Shown piece by piece: positions 30,873 to 42,609 of a stretch of 64,000 nt of DNA (the first letter of the stretch is position 1; the number at the start of each line of letters is the position of its first letter). The notes under the pieces were generated by a model. That model saw only the letters and a list, made by a program, of their open reading frames with translations, had not been told where the DNA came from and ran no database searches. The DNA lies in assembly GCA_029448655.1 (NCBI GenBank), contig JACCLO010000018.1, positions 62,001 through 126,000 on the forward strand, given 5' to 3'. This DNA is from Wolfiporia cocos (lineage: Eukaryota > Basidiomycota > Agaricomycetes > Polyporales > Phaeolaceae). The position numbers and the translations under genes are program-made.

Positions 30873-33800
30873 GTCCCTAAAAAAGACGGCGGAGCCCGAA
30901 TGGTAGTTGATTACCGAAAAGTAAACGACTTGACCATTAAAAACAGGTATCCTCTCCCACGCATAGACGAGCTAATCGATAAGCTTAGCCAGGCTTCGAT
31001 ATTTACGAAGCTCGACTTGCGTTGGGGATACAACAATGTAAGAATCAAGGAGGGAGATGAATGGAAGACCACATTCATTATGCCTAACGGCCTTTACGAA
31101 GCCGTAGTCATGTACTTCGGTTTTTGTAATGCACCCAGCACGTTCCAACACATGATGAACGATATTCTAGGTGACCTTATCAGAGAAGGAAAGGTCATTG
31201 TCTACCTAGACGACATCCTTGTGTTCGGAAACGATCTGTTGGAACACCATCGTATCGTCAAGCAAGTATTACAAATCTTGCAAGACAACGACTTGTTCGC
31301 GAAGCCTGAAAAGTGCTTCTTCGAACAAAGCAGTATTGAATACCTGGGAATGATCATTTCCAAAGGAAAAGTCGAAATGGACCCTAAGAAGGTAGCCGGC
31401 GTAATGGACTGGCCTACACCTGCCAAGGTGAAGGATGTCCAGGCCTTTGTTGGCTTCGCCAACTACTACCGTCGGTTCATTAAGGACTTCTCCAAAGTGG
31501 TTAAGCCGTTAACCGAACTGTCCAAGAAAAACACGCAGTGGAACTGGGGACTCGAACAAGCGGAAGCCTTCCAAACTCTCAAGGAAGCTTTCACATCGGC
31601 TCCAATACTCCGGATCCCAGATCAGGAGTCCCCGTTCCGCGTGGAGGCGGATTCTTCTGATTACGCAACTGGTGCGGTGCTATCACAATACTCTTCGGAG
31701 GATAAGCTCTGGCACCCGGTAGCCTTCTACTCGAAATCTCTATCAGCACCCGAAAGGAACTATGAGATTTACGATAAGGAGTTGCTCGCAATCATCCGCG
31801 CTCTAGAGGAATGGAGACATTACCTCGAAGGACACCCACACAAATTCGAAGTATGGTCGGATCATCTCAATCTGACATATTTCAAATCGGCACAACGGCT
31901 AACCCGGAGACAGGCACGTTGGAGTCTTTACCTGACAAGGTTCAACTTCACCATGTGCCACAAACCCGGTAAAACAATGCTCACGGCTGACCCTCTGTCA
32001 CGGAGGCCAGACCATGAAGAGGGGGTGGAACTCGATAATCGCGATCAGATTTTGCTGAAACCGGAATACTTCACGGTTAGGGCGCTAGAAGCGTCACAGC
32101 AGGAGATACAATCAGGCGACGAGGACCTTCTCAGACAAATCCGACAAGCCCTCATGGACGATCAGATTACCAAGGATTACCAGGAACTACTGAAAAGTGG
32201 TCCCAAGGAATTCGGTAAAGATCTCCAGGAATGGAACATGGAGGCCGGATTACTCCTCAGACGAGGAAAGGTGTACGTTCCAAAAGAGCCTAAGGAATTG
32301 CGCACGAAGATTCTGGAGTTACATCATGACCATGTGACTGCCGGACACTTTGGACGATGGAAGACCTATGAACTTCTATCACGTAATTACTGGTGGCCTG
32401 GAATGACCACAATGGTGAAGCAATACGTGGAAGGTTGTGATACATGCCAACGCCTGAAAAACCGCAACCAGACCCCGTATGGACCCCTGCAACCGCTCCC
32501 AGTACCGGAAGCACCATGGGACACAATCACAATTGACTTCATTGTTCACTTACCGCCTAGTGGCGAATTCAAACAATTCACCGCTATCATGGTAGTAGTG
32601 GACCGATTGACCAAGCGCGCACACTTCATTCCCACGTCAGACAATATCTCGGCAAAGGAATTAGCAAACCTCCTGTACCTTCGGATTTATCCGAATCACG
32701 GGCTTCCGAAACAAATCATTTCGGATAGAGGACCGCAATTCTCTTCTGAGTTATTCAAGGGATGGTGCGAGCAATTGGGAATTCAGAGGTCGATGACGAC
32801 AGCCTACCATCCACAAGCGGACGGCCAAACGGAGAGAATTAACCAAATTCTAGAACAATACCTACGATGCTACATCGACGTTATCCAAAAAGATAACTGG
32901 GTGTTCTATCTCCCCACGGCAGAGTTTGCGTACAATAACGCGGCTAGCGAGACGACCAAGAATAGTCCATTCTTCGTCGAACTAGGAAGGCATCCCAATG
33001 CAGGACCTACGGATTTGAAGCCGACGCAATATTCGGATTTAAATCAATTTGCTTACGCCAGATGGTCAGCACAAGAACAAGCTAAGGCAGCTATGAAACT
33101 GGCTGCTGAACGCTGGTCTTGGTACTATGATCAACATAAGCGCTCGGTACCGTTTAAAGTCGGCGACAAAGTTCTCGTTGACGCCCGTAGCTGGCAAGAC
33201 TCCGAAAGAAGTCTTAGTCCACGCTATCTGGGACCATTTAAGATAATTGAACAATTATCTCCGGTCACCTTCAGGGTACACATGGACGAGCAATACAGGG
33301 CCTATCACCCAGTATTTCACGCTTCCAAGTTGGTCATGTACAAGGACCCTGTGCATCAGAAGAAACCAGAGCCTCAACCAGAAATGGTCGACGGCGAGGA
33401 ACTATGGGAAGTTGAGAAGATCTTAGATCATCGTCTCCGCGCAGGAAGAGTTGAATACAGAATCCGATGGAAAGGTTTCGGTATCAATGACGACTCCTGG
33501 GTACGCGAAGCCGATCTCGACACGGCATACGACATTCTGCAGGAATACAAGGCTTCACACGCCATTCCAATGCAGGATGTCCCCCTCAGGCGATCAGCCA
33601 GAAGGAAAGAAGCAGTTCATGTCTTCGACCCTGACAGCGACGACTGGGAAGCCGACGAATGCACGTGGCCAGACGACTGGCCGCAGTATCGCGAAAAATT
33701 TGCGAAGGATCCTAAGCAGCACATGGTTAGACACCCCGATGGGGGATGGATGTCAGCGGACATTAACCAAAACGCGGACTTGAAAATCGTAGTCGGTGAA

Positions 33801-34120
33801 GGCGGCCGTATGCCGGAAAAGGGAACCAAGGACTCGGTTGGGTTTGACCTGTACACTGCAACAGGCGACGTTCTGCCAGCTCACGGGCAGACAGAATACA
33901 ACACCAAACTGAAGATCCAGGTACCGTTCGGCACTTACGGACGTATCGCCCCCCGCTCTAGTCTTGCCCACAAAGGCATAGACGTAATGGGTGGTGTTAT
34001 CGACCACGATTATCAAGGCGAAGTAATCATCATTCTCCGGAATCACTCCGACATATCTATCGATATTCGGGCCGGTGATAAGATTGCTCAGCTCATCTGC
34101 GAAGTTGCTAAGGACCCGCA
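30873..34120 (+). CDS. pol: E2 RT-RNase H-integrase-chromodomain-dUTPase
   Basis: Main enzymatic part of the E2 polyprotein, counted from the in-frame ATG at 30867 created by the insertion. RT: KKDGGARMVVDYRKVND, IFTKLDLRWG, YLDD at about 111. RNase H: VEADSSDYATGAVL near 258, YDKELLAIIRALEEW. Integrase: HHCC (HHDHVTAGH.. and CDTCQRLK) near 485-535, DDE with Asp in TIDFIVHLP (about 556), Asp in IISDRGPQFSSEL (618) and Glu in QADGQTERIN (655). Chromodomain about 845-895 (EKILDHRLRAGRVEYRIRWKG). dUTPase about 970-1085: GFDLYTATGD, APRSSLAHKG, GVIDHDYQGEV, AGDKIAQLICE. The fifth dUTPase motif is displaced beyond the solo LTR starting at 34121. All visible catalytic residues are intact. Confidence 0.92.
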
Positions 34121-34698
34121 TGTCACAGAATATCCAGGGGGATATAGTAACAACCCTCGCTATAGGTTATACGGGCGGCGCTAGGCGTACGCCGCTCCTC
34201 TATGCCTCAGCCACCTCTACGTACGTCTCTTTAGCTTGTTGGTCACCTGATTTTTAGGTTAGCGCTGTAGGGTAGCGCGCGCCTCATCACACTCACGTTA
34301 CACGTCACACGATGTATCACATGTCTCGCTTACGTACTTACTTACCTCAGCTGTTAGGGCGGTGCTGCGCACAGGCCAGCACTTAAGGGTAGACACTTAG
34401 CGTACCGTTCTTACATGTATATAAGATACGACAGGAATGGGGCTTACTCCCCATCCTTAAGATTCTCGATGTTTGGGCCTCTGGCTCCTCTCTCACATGT
34501 GCGCCGTGCGACTCGCCTTAGGGCGTCCTCTACTGCTTGACTGGTAGCGACTCGACAATACAAGTATCCCATCGATGATCAAGTCATATCCGGGGGAATG
34601 CCTCTGCATTCATCGCTGCTCGCCGCTGTCTCGTCGCAAGACCCTGGGGGTTCTCCCCTGCCTATAGCAGGTCGCACAGCCTCTGTCAGTCTGTGTCA
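34121..34698 (+). repeat. Solo LTR (578 bp) inside the E2 dUTPase
   Basis: Starts TGTCACAG, ends CTGTGTCA, with CCCGCA repeated on both sides (34115-34120 and 34699-34704). Element C family: TATATAAG then GGAATGGGGCTTACTCCCCATCC. It gives the interrupted polyprotein a short LTR-encoded tail ending near 34184. Confidence 0.87.
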
Positions 34699-34787
34699 CC
34701 CGCACATTACGCTACACGGAAAATCTTACTTTGAAAAGATTAAATCCGAGCGCGGTACTAGTGGATTCGGCTCCACAGGAAAGTAAT
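34699..34787 (+). pseudogene. Severed 3' end of E2 dUTPase (motif 5)
   Basis: The frame encodes SERGTSGFGSTGK followed by TAA. This is the Gly-rich fifth motif of trimeric dUTPases. It is in the frame that would follow the pre-insertion coding sequence at the CCCGCA duplication, so the dUTPase was complete before the solo LTR arrived. Confidence 0.82.
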
Positions 34788-34825
34788 CGTTCCATTAGGG
34801 ACAATGAAACCTGAAGAGGGGGTAA

Positions 34826-35524
34826 TGTCACAGATTTGGGACATGCCACTATTTTTCCCGTATTTTTACCTATTTATCTGGTATTTCTACGACCTTGTAG
34901 ACATTTACGCTGCTAAGCGCCCGTCTACACGTACACGCAACCAAACAACACGTACACAACGCGGTATACGTCCACTTGTCATAACAACACGTACATAACA
35001 CGCTTGTACGCGTCAATGACTCAGCGGACTAACCTCCGGTGTCACGCGCCTTACTCATATCCCGATACCGGGCTATGTCAGTACAATTGGATAAGCGGCC
35101 CGCTCGTTATCACATGCCAATGACCTTACGATTACTCATATCCCGATCCCGGAATATAATAATCACATGCATGGCTTACTAACGTAGCTACAGCCACTTC
35201 CACAACATGGACCTACGGTCCAAACAAACGATCTTACTGGTGCGGCCATTACCGGCGCACATGGTCTATGGTAGTTTACGACTAAACCATATTAGTTATG
35301 TCTGCGCACAGACCACCTTCATGTTTGGCTCCCTTACCGGTAACCAAACAAAACATGTATATAAGTAGGGCTATCACTGCGGATAAGCCTTAGATTTGTT
35401 CTCTGCATTCGCACAGTTACATAACATCTCTGCTTGCGCCCACTAGTCTCCTCACCAACCTCCAGCAACTCCTTCAAGTCGCTTACAAGGTTATAGTGTG
35501 AGTCCCACAGTCTAGTCTGTGTCA
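34826..35524 (+). repeat. E2 3' LTR
   Basis: 699 bp. By eye one difference from the 5' copy (A/G at the CTTGCRCCC site). Preceded by GAAGAGGGGGTAA. Confidence 0.92.
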
Positions 35525-35859
35525 AATAGACACCTCTTTGTGCACCCTATACTTGAAGCATTGGTGGAGCCAAGCAAGTCTAAATCTGGCAATATCACGT
35601 CGTCGATAAGAGGCATCCTCAAACGAAGTGCTCGAATTGATACGTAACTTTGTGGGGGCGCATCCCATTTTCTGACATTACCCAACATACAGCCTGTATG
35701 ATGCAGGGTCGGGGGTGGCAATCCGCCCTGTCTATTTAACCCAATTTAACACCCGATTTTTGGCCCATCTCTATTTAACCGTAATTTACATGTAAATTAC
35801 ACCTGCTAAATAGCGGCTGCTATTTAGCACTCTCTATTTCACTGCGCCCTATATGCACT

Positions 35860-36002
35860 GCAACATTCATTCGAGATGTAAGCTACGTAGATGCTCAAGA
35901 TATAATGAAACATACAATGAGCCTTTGATATCTTTGTCAGTTCTTTTCAGCGACTCCTCGACGATATTGAGCCATCGAACGCAACGTGGCGGCGCTCGCA
36001 TC
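35860..36002. other. Host-like flank, no gene seen
   Basis: Short stretch between MITE and solo LTR. No frame recognised. Confidence 0.3.
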
Positions 36003-36563
36003 TGTCACGGATCACTCCTGGGGCGTATCTGTACATCCCTCGCTATTGGTATTCATAGGCGCCGCTAGGTGCGCGCGCGTCTTCCTGATCCTCAGCCACC
36101 TCCAGCGTCTCCTCCAGCCATATAGATCATCTGACTTAGTAGTTTAGCGCTGTAGGGTAGCGCGCGCCTCATCATACGGACACATGATGGTCACATTAGT
36201 TACATGTTACGTTACGTTTCCCGTGATCCCTTAGTTACGGCGCACAGGCCATTACATTAGGGTAGGACTCGTGCTCTCAACGTTCATGCATGTATATATA
36301 CGACAAGATGGTGGCCTTACAGCCCCATCTTTAGGATTCTCGTCAATGAGCTAACGCTCCTTTCTTATCATCTGTCTGTGTGCACTCGGGCCCGGGGCCC
36401 CTCTCGACTAGCTTGTCTGTGTGCCAGTTCAACTCGTCGCCTCTTAGGAGTTCCCCTATGGGATACAGCCGACGTCGCGGTCTTGCTGGCTTGCGCACCG
36501 CCTTGTTAGGCGTTAGGGCCTCCCCAGTTGTCTGGGTCCTCACAGACTGGTAAGTCTGTGACA
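36003..36563 (+). repeat. Solo LTR (561 bp, element C family)
   Basis: TGTCACGG to CTGTGACA with a perfect duplication GCATC (35998-36002 and 36564-36568). It has TATATATA, then ATGGTGGCCTTACAGCCCCAT and TTTAGGATTCTCG. Same length as the element C LTRs. Confidence 0.9.
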
Positions 36564-37370
36564 GCATCCCAGTTGAGAAGGCAGGTGGATTCATATCACT
36601 GGCACATAAATATTCTGCACCTCACAAGTACATTCATTCTGTAGGTAGGTAATAATCTCAGAGCGCTTTCTTGATAGTGTAGTTTCAACCTGAGCAATCT
36701 AAGGGTCCTATCGCTTTTCACATCATGATTGGCAAGCATTCTAAATCAGACTCTCACACATTGATGGATTGGTATCTCCTCCTTCAACAGTGATCTACAG
36801 CAAAAACATAGTACACAAATATATTCTGTTTGCTTTTCCACAGAAATCGTTGGGAACACATTTCCGTTAAACTGTCTCGTAGTTGCGGTGTGCCATGCGC
36901 GATGTACGAAATTGTACAGTACAGATTTTATCTCAAAATTCTGTTCCGAAGAAATTGATGTATTCAATGTTCTGGGCAATACATTCCACTGACACAAGGC
37001 ATGAATGTTTTTATCTGAGGAGCCTTTACATTGATACCGTCGCGCTCTGCGTGCCAAGCTCATGCCACAGTGAGAGCTGTCCGGCATGTACTGTGGCGTA
37101 TGATAGACGCCGGACATCCGGAATTTGCCATTCCCCTACGGTTGCCCCTCCCCAGTATAAACTCAGAACAGCTGGTTCCTCACTTGGCTCATGCTTGGCT
37201 CACATTACTTGGCAGTCACACTGGCAGTGAAGTCACGCTGGCAGTAAATTGGGACCGAGGATAAAAGTAATATATTAATATTGATTATGTTCCCAGGGTT
37301 GAACGTATGTTGAACGTTGACTTGCAAGTTGTTGCCTCCACCCTCACCTCCACCCTCACCACACCCCTCC
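36564..37370 (-). other. Possible decayed coding region, unidentified
   Basis: A 123-residue minus-strand frame at 36746-37117 has ordinary composition (segments VLPRTLNTSISSEQNF and LYNFVHRAWHTATTRQF), but I cannot assign it. From 37270 the sequence becomes AT-rich, then CCACCCTCACC-rich near 37340. Confidence 0.3.
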
Positions 37371-37953
37371 TGTTACGAATTTACCAGGTACACTCCGCAT
37401 TACTATTTGACGCCTCACTGTGTATGAGGACTTAGCGTTCAACCGCTACCTGCGTGCTTTATTTCTAGGGACCTCTGCACAACCAGAGCCCCCGTTTCAT
37501 GTATAACAACCCTATGCCCACTCTCCATGTTCGCATCGAGTTCTAGCTGATATTCTGTGTCTAACCACAGTGGTTCTACGTTTCATCCCTTGTTGCGCTC
37601 AACCACAGCAATTCTCCTTTGTCCCATATATCGTTAGTACAATGGACTTAATAGTAGCAGTACCAAGGACACTATGACCCTGATAGCCGAATTGTAGTAT
37701 ATAACCTGATGTAAATACTGGTCGAGTTCCTCAGCTCAACCTTGTTGAATTACAAGGATCTTATACTCATTCTCAAAGGCTTGAGCAATTAAGCCTGCAG
37801 CTTGTATATCGACGCTCTAGGAATTGACAAGTAGTGCACTACTCGATACGCTAAGTAACTCAATCCAAGTTACTTTGCGTTGGACGGATACTCTATCCGT
37901 CAAAATAACTTGACTTAGTTATTTCATGCTGAACGGATATTCGATCTGTAACA
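37371..37953 (+). repeat. Solo LTR-like copy of the E1 family
   Basis: TGTTACGA to CTGTAACA, 583 bp. The plus strand has TATATAACC 35 nt before AGCTCAACCTTG, matching the E1 promoter-to-start spacing. It sits at the edge of element D's 3' LTR. No clear target duplication. Confidence 0.65.
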
Positions 37954-37987
37954 GAACTTGCCTGAATGCCATGGAAAAACCATGACA

Positions 37988-39080
37988 TTACCCCCTCACT
38001 AAGTTTCATCGTCCCGGTGAAGGATCTATAAAAAATAAGACCAGGTTGCGTTTTTGATGTCACCGCAAATGCTTCTAGAAGGCGTTGGGTCCGGATAGTT
38101 CCTGTTAAAACAAAGGGTGGACGAGAGTGTGGTAGTTGGAATGGCCTCTTTCGCATCCTCTGAGGGTAGCAGTGGAGAACATGCACGCTTCTTCTAGCAG
38201 TGCGCTGAATATAAAACTGGTGGGGGAGGAGTGCCGGAGTAAAAGGACACTGTGAAATGCCGTGAATGGGGACTCCAAGGCCTTTGGAAGGGCCTGAGGT
38301 GCCATGTACTTGAAGGTTTTCCCTCTTAAAGATGGAGTCCCTGGCGTAGTGTGAAGGGGGGTGTCCTGCTCCTGGTCGAAGACCTAGATGGAGGGTGCCG
38401 GAGTCACATAAGGGGGTAGCTAATTCCCTAGAATGTACGATGGCGGGTCCTCAGTGATGGTGAGACTGAAGTCGCCTGTATATAGACTGAAGGGACCAGG
38501 TAAAATTGGATGCGGGGGGTTGGATAATGAAGGCCGTCCGTCACGTAGCGGAGGCGTAGCCTATGAATAGTCTCCAGCTGACTAGGCATGGAGTGGCTGG
38601 GTTGTCCACGCACGAGGAGCCTGGCCGTGGTTTCCAAGGCCGTGGTGTGTCTCTGGCTCCTGCTATAGGCTGTGCTGGAACGGTGAGGCGTAAATGGGGA
38701 CCTTGATGGGGTCCGGCCTTGAGCGTGAGGGTGGTTGCTGAGCTAGGTACTGGGAATGAACAGGCCCAGGGCATGTGGGATGAATTGCCCTCTAGCTGGC
38801 GTAGTGACCGGGGGTGGTACAATGGTGTTCCTATTGTTTATACACCGGAACGTTTGTCCCTTACTCCGTGTGACCAGCGCAGAGGGGGGGCTCCTAAAAC
38901 AAATGGCCGCTGCCATATCAATAGGCAGGGTTCCCAGGCCATGGAGCGGGACTGTGTTGGAAGCAGCCCGTGAAGGAGGTGTTGGATGAGGGAGCTACGG
39001 GTCTTAGAGATGGACCAGGGGACTCCAGACGTCGACGGCGCGTTCCCAAAGTAAACGCTGTTGATGAATTGCCATCATAT
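37988..39080 (-). other. Element D interior, 3' part
   Basis: G/C-rich sequence with several open frames on both strands but no recognisable protein. Probably non-coding filler of a large retrotransposon derivative. Confidence 0.45.
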
Positions 39081-39795
39081 TAAGGCTCCAACCATATAAT
39101 GTATATACCATGTATACATGGTTTTTTATATATACTATATACATATATTTACATGTATATACATATATTTACATGTGGCCGAGTACATGGTATATACATG
39201 GTATATTATATGGTATATGGTTGTTGTGACTGCATTCATATTAGACCCTCAATTGATGATTTGAATGGTGTATCTGAACTAGTTATGTGTCTTACAGAAT
39301 GTACAGTGCAGTGGTGATATGAGGTCTGGACAATCTGATGGCTGCCACACAAATGCAAAGATGTCAAGACATAATTCACATGCTTTGCTTACCCTCTCAT
39401 TGGTGGAAGGTAAGATCAGATTTATGTCTATGCTATATATCATCCTACATAGTAATTGCATCATGCATTAGACTCATGCATACAAGTTTTCCACTACTAC
39501 CTCACACATTGTGCACAACTCCTAGGCCATTCCTGCTACTAGTGTGGTTGTTGAATGTTGAACACCGATTTTTTTTCCTCACATCAGCCAAGTGCTGATA
39601 CCTGTAGCATGTCATTAAAGGAAGAGACAATCTCCATAGCCATATGAGTAAAGCAATGGCTATGCCAAGATGTCTAAGAATTTACCATCCAAAAACCATG
39701 TAAACCATGTATATACTATGTATATACTATGTATATACCATATACCATATATTTACCGATTTTCTGTACATGTATATTATATGGTTGGAGCCTTA
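39081..39795 (+). mobile_element. hAT-like MITE, copy A of the GGCTCCAACC family
   Basis: TIRs TAAGGCTCCAACCATATAAT and ATTATATGGTTGGAGCCTTA, 715 bp, with a perfect 8-bp duplication CATCATAT (39073-39080 and 39796-39803). Very TATAC/CATGTA-rich subterminal regions. A second copy in the opposite orientation is in the Lon pseudogene. Confidence 0.85.
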
Positions 39796-40690
39796 CATCA
39801 TATTATGTCATCAACCGGCCCGACGTGGGTGGTTGGCATGATTCCTGGGGCGTTCCACTGCCAAAGCTCTTGGAGCTTGTGCTGGTCCTTGAATGAATGA
39901 ATGGGGACCGGCGGATGTGGAAGCTTCTGCCTCTGGGGCCAATGTTGACGGGGACGGGCCGGACCGCCAGGAAAGGCGGCCGCTGAATGGCCTAACGGTG
40001 TCCCTGATGGGGTGGGACCTGGGCTGCGGTACTCCAGAGAGTACGGGTGCGTATTGATTTTGCATGACTGGCCCACCGCCCAACTGGCAGCAGACCGTGA
40101 GCACCGGTGCAATATCCAACCCACCGCGCTGATCCAGTCCCTTGACAGGTGACCGGGGTGCGGGGGTTTCCCTGAATGGTGGGTAATGAGGATGACGTGG
40201 CATAATAACAAGCCTCAGCCCCCCGCTCCGCCCTTGGCAGAGTTGGGGCGTTGGCTGCCAACGTGAATACATCGCCCGCTGCACTGGTCCGACCCCTTGA
40301 CAGGTAGTCGGGGCGCGACAGGCTACCCTGAATGGTGGGGCTTACGCCTGACATCGTTCAGCCCATAGGGAAGCATGAGGGCCCCCAAGGTGCGCTCACC
40401 TACTAAACCGCCTACTGCCCTGAATGTTCTCACTCCATCCAGGTCGCTGTACTCCCAACGCTTAACTGGGGACCAGCAGTTGTGCCGCCCAAGGCCGCCC
40501 CGAATGGCAGCACAGTGGGTGTCCCACCGCATGGTTTCCATGGCAACGGTTAAGTGGGGGCTGGCATACGACTGCCGACACTGCGCTCTTGTGCGCAGCG
40601 CTGCCCCGCCCCGTCGCCAGATGACCTACAGACGTGGAGAAGCTCCTCCAGTGCCATGCACAGCCAACGCGCGCAGTGGGGGAGTAAGAT
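39796..40690 (-). other. Element D interior, 5' part
   Basis: Contains the CCTGAATGG-type repeats and Pro-rich minus-strand frames (39811-40284) without domain features. Confidence 0.45.
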
Positions 40691-40702
40691 ATGACAATTA
40701 TT
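40691..40702 (-). other. Element D putative self-priming primer-binding site
   Basis: On the minus strand AATAATTGTCAT, one base from the LTR, is perfectly complementary to ATGACAATTATT in the LTR (40940-40929), 34 nt below TATATATG (40974). Confidence 0.72.
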
Positions 40703-40703
40703 A

Positions 40704-41313
40704 TGATGCAGACTTACTGCCATCATCCACAAGGCACTACTCTAGCTCCAAGTGCTGCCAGACACGGTGTAACAGGCCCTAAAGGGGCATCCGCAGACTA
40801 GCAAGCATAAATGATGAAGTGTAGAGTTGGATGTCAACTTAGAATAGTGCTAAAGGCTGAAGTCGACATGGTGTGCACAGGCAGACGTCGCGCAGTGAAG
40901 TACTGAGGGCGTTGAGCCCAAGATCGACAATAATTGTCATGAGGTATAAGACCTCATGACGGTAAGCATATATACATGTACGCAGACCTATGAATGCTCT
41001 AGGTACTACCCTAAAGTGGTGGTCTGTGCGCAGAGCACACGCATACAGTATGTGTCTAGGCTCATCACCATAGACATGGGCATAATCATAATAGGTGACG
41101 CCACCAGTAATGATTACTGGCAGATGCCGCTGGGGTATGCCGGAGCGTTGAATGTCAGGTGCTCTCTAACTATCTACTGGTCACGTGACTGTATGGCGAT
41201 GGTCAAGTGACGGAGGGGAAAAGGCGTGACTAGGGGGCATGAAGGCATAGGTTCAAGCCCAGTAATGGGCAAAATGAGTGAACTTGCCTGAATGCCACGG
41301 AAAAACCGTGACA
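40704..41313 (-). repeat. Element D 5' LTR (610 bp)
   Basis: Opens on the minus strand as TGTCACGGTTTTTCC. TATATATG is followed by CATGAGGTCTTATACCTCATG. The inner end is TGATGCAG in window orientation, a likely decayed TGACACAG. Confidence 0.72.
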
Positions 41314-41611
41314 GGAGATAGCTCAGTCCAGGCCTTATAGATTCAAGCAGACATATATGGTATATACCAATCCTGATTTACCTCCCAACCAGGTGCCCTG
41401 TTCTGATATAGGCACACATGGTCTACCCAGTCTGGCAGGACCTGTATGCTGCTTGGACACTCATACTTAGAAGCATGGCCAATATTTTTTTCTGACATGT
41501 ACTCTGACCACAACAACGATGGCAGTACATGTGACCCAACACCTCAATGTCGCCACAAAAGTCTACAGTGCATATATGCCACACTGTATCTGAGCTGCTA
41601 CTGAAACTGCC
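41314..41611. other. No gene seen
   Basis: CpG-poor sequence upstream of the hydroxylase-like pseudogene. Confidence 0.3.
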
Positions 41612-42459
41612 ATGCCCATCCCACTGACCAAGAAGAGCGATGTTGATGTGCTCATCATTGGTGTTAGCCCTGCAGGGCTCATGTGCATGAATGTGCTCAT
41701 GAACTTTGGCATGAACATGCGCATCATGGACCAGTGGTCAGTGTGTCAATTGCGGATATTATGCTGGTGATTCTCAGCCCTGTGAAGGTCGCAGCGGGCC
41801 AGGCAGACAGCATCCAGCCACGTGCAGTCGAAGTGTTCCAGGTGGGGCATCTCCTGTCTCTATCTCACCATGCACTCACTGGTGGGTGATAGGGCTATGG
41901 CCTGGCAGAGCGCCTCCTGCATGAGGACAATTAGATGCACAGAGCTGTGAGCGGTGCCCCTTTGTGTGTACTGACCTGAGCTAAGCCCACAGCACAGGAT
42001 TTCTACAATCCCAGTCCTAATGGCAGCACCAAGGTACGCATGCCACGAATCTCATATGTGTCCATGTTGATCCTCGCGGAAGTGCATGGGGCGGATGCTC
42101 AGCATCACCACACTGATGGCTCAGTATCCTTTCAAGGTGATGCTGCACTGGGGCGGGATCAATGCCATCTTCCTCAACTCAATGGCGGCCCTTGGCATGC
42201 ACATTGAGCATCCAGTTATTCCTACATCAATTGAACTGTCCACTGTCAAGGCAGAACTCAAGGATCCGAATCCACGTGCCGTCAAGGTGTGCACATGCAT
42301 CACTTGCCCGAGTCGGACCTTGGTCATTGCATAGGTCATGTTGAAACACCTGGATGCCACTGCGACTGAGGGCATGACCGAGACGGAGATCATGCATGCA
42401 AAGTTCATGCTCAGTGCTGATGGTAGTGCCCCTGTTTCTCAAAATCGTCTCGAAACTGA

Positions 42460-42609
<150 letters not shown>

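Larger units (their letters stand above)
22188..35524 (+). mobile_element. Chromovirus E2 (Ty3/gypsy) with dUTPase at the end of pol
   Basis: Bounded by 699-bp LTRs (22188-22886 and 34826-35524) that by eye differ at a single position, with a perfect 5-bp duplication AATAG outside (22183-22187 and 35525-35529). Contents in order: putative self-priming site, 1-kb leader, an extra open frame, gag, protease, RT, RNase H, integrase, chromodomain, dUTPase, purine tract GAAGAGGGGGTAA. Later insertions are a composite at 28032-30872 inside RT and a solo LTR at 34121-34698 inside the dUTPase. Apart from these, the coding frames look uninterrupted. Confidence 0.93.
21897..35851. mobile_element. hAT-like MITE split by E2
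   Basis: Ends TAGGGCGCGGTGAAATAGA and TCTATTTCACTGCGCCCTA form an imperfect inverted repeat flanked by a perfect 8-bp duplication TATGCACT (21889-21896 and 35852-35859). Only 21897-22187 and 35530-35851 belong to it, about 613 bp in all. CTATTTA/TAAATAG subterminal motifs repeat near both ends. E2 inserted in its middle. Confidence 0.8.
37954..41313 (-). mobile_element. Element D, non-autonomous LTR retroelement
   Basis: The left end keeps only 34 bp of the 3' LTR (37954-37987). Next to it on the minus strand is a polypurine tract GTGAGGGGGTAA. The right end is a full 5' LTR (40704-41313). The interior lacks gag or pol domains and has repeated CCTGAATGG blocks near 39985, 40172, 40329 and 40420. 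A MITE is inserted at 39081-39795. The primer-site match supports the element boundaries. Confidence 0.72.

Noticed and set aside
33781..34120. dUTPase as a host gene next to E2
   Set aside because: It is in the same open frame as the integrase and chromodomain with no stop or intron, and lies inside the E2 LTRs.
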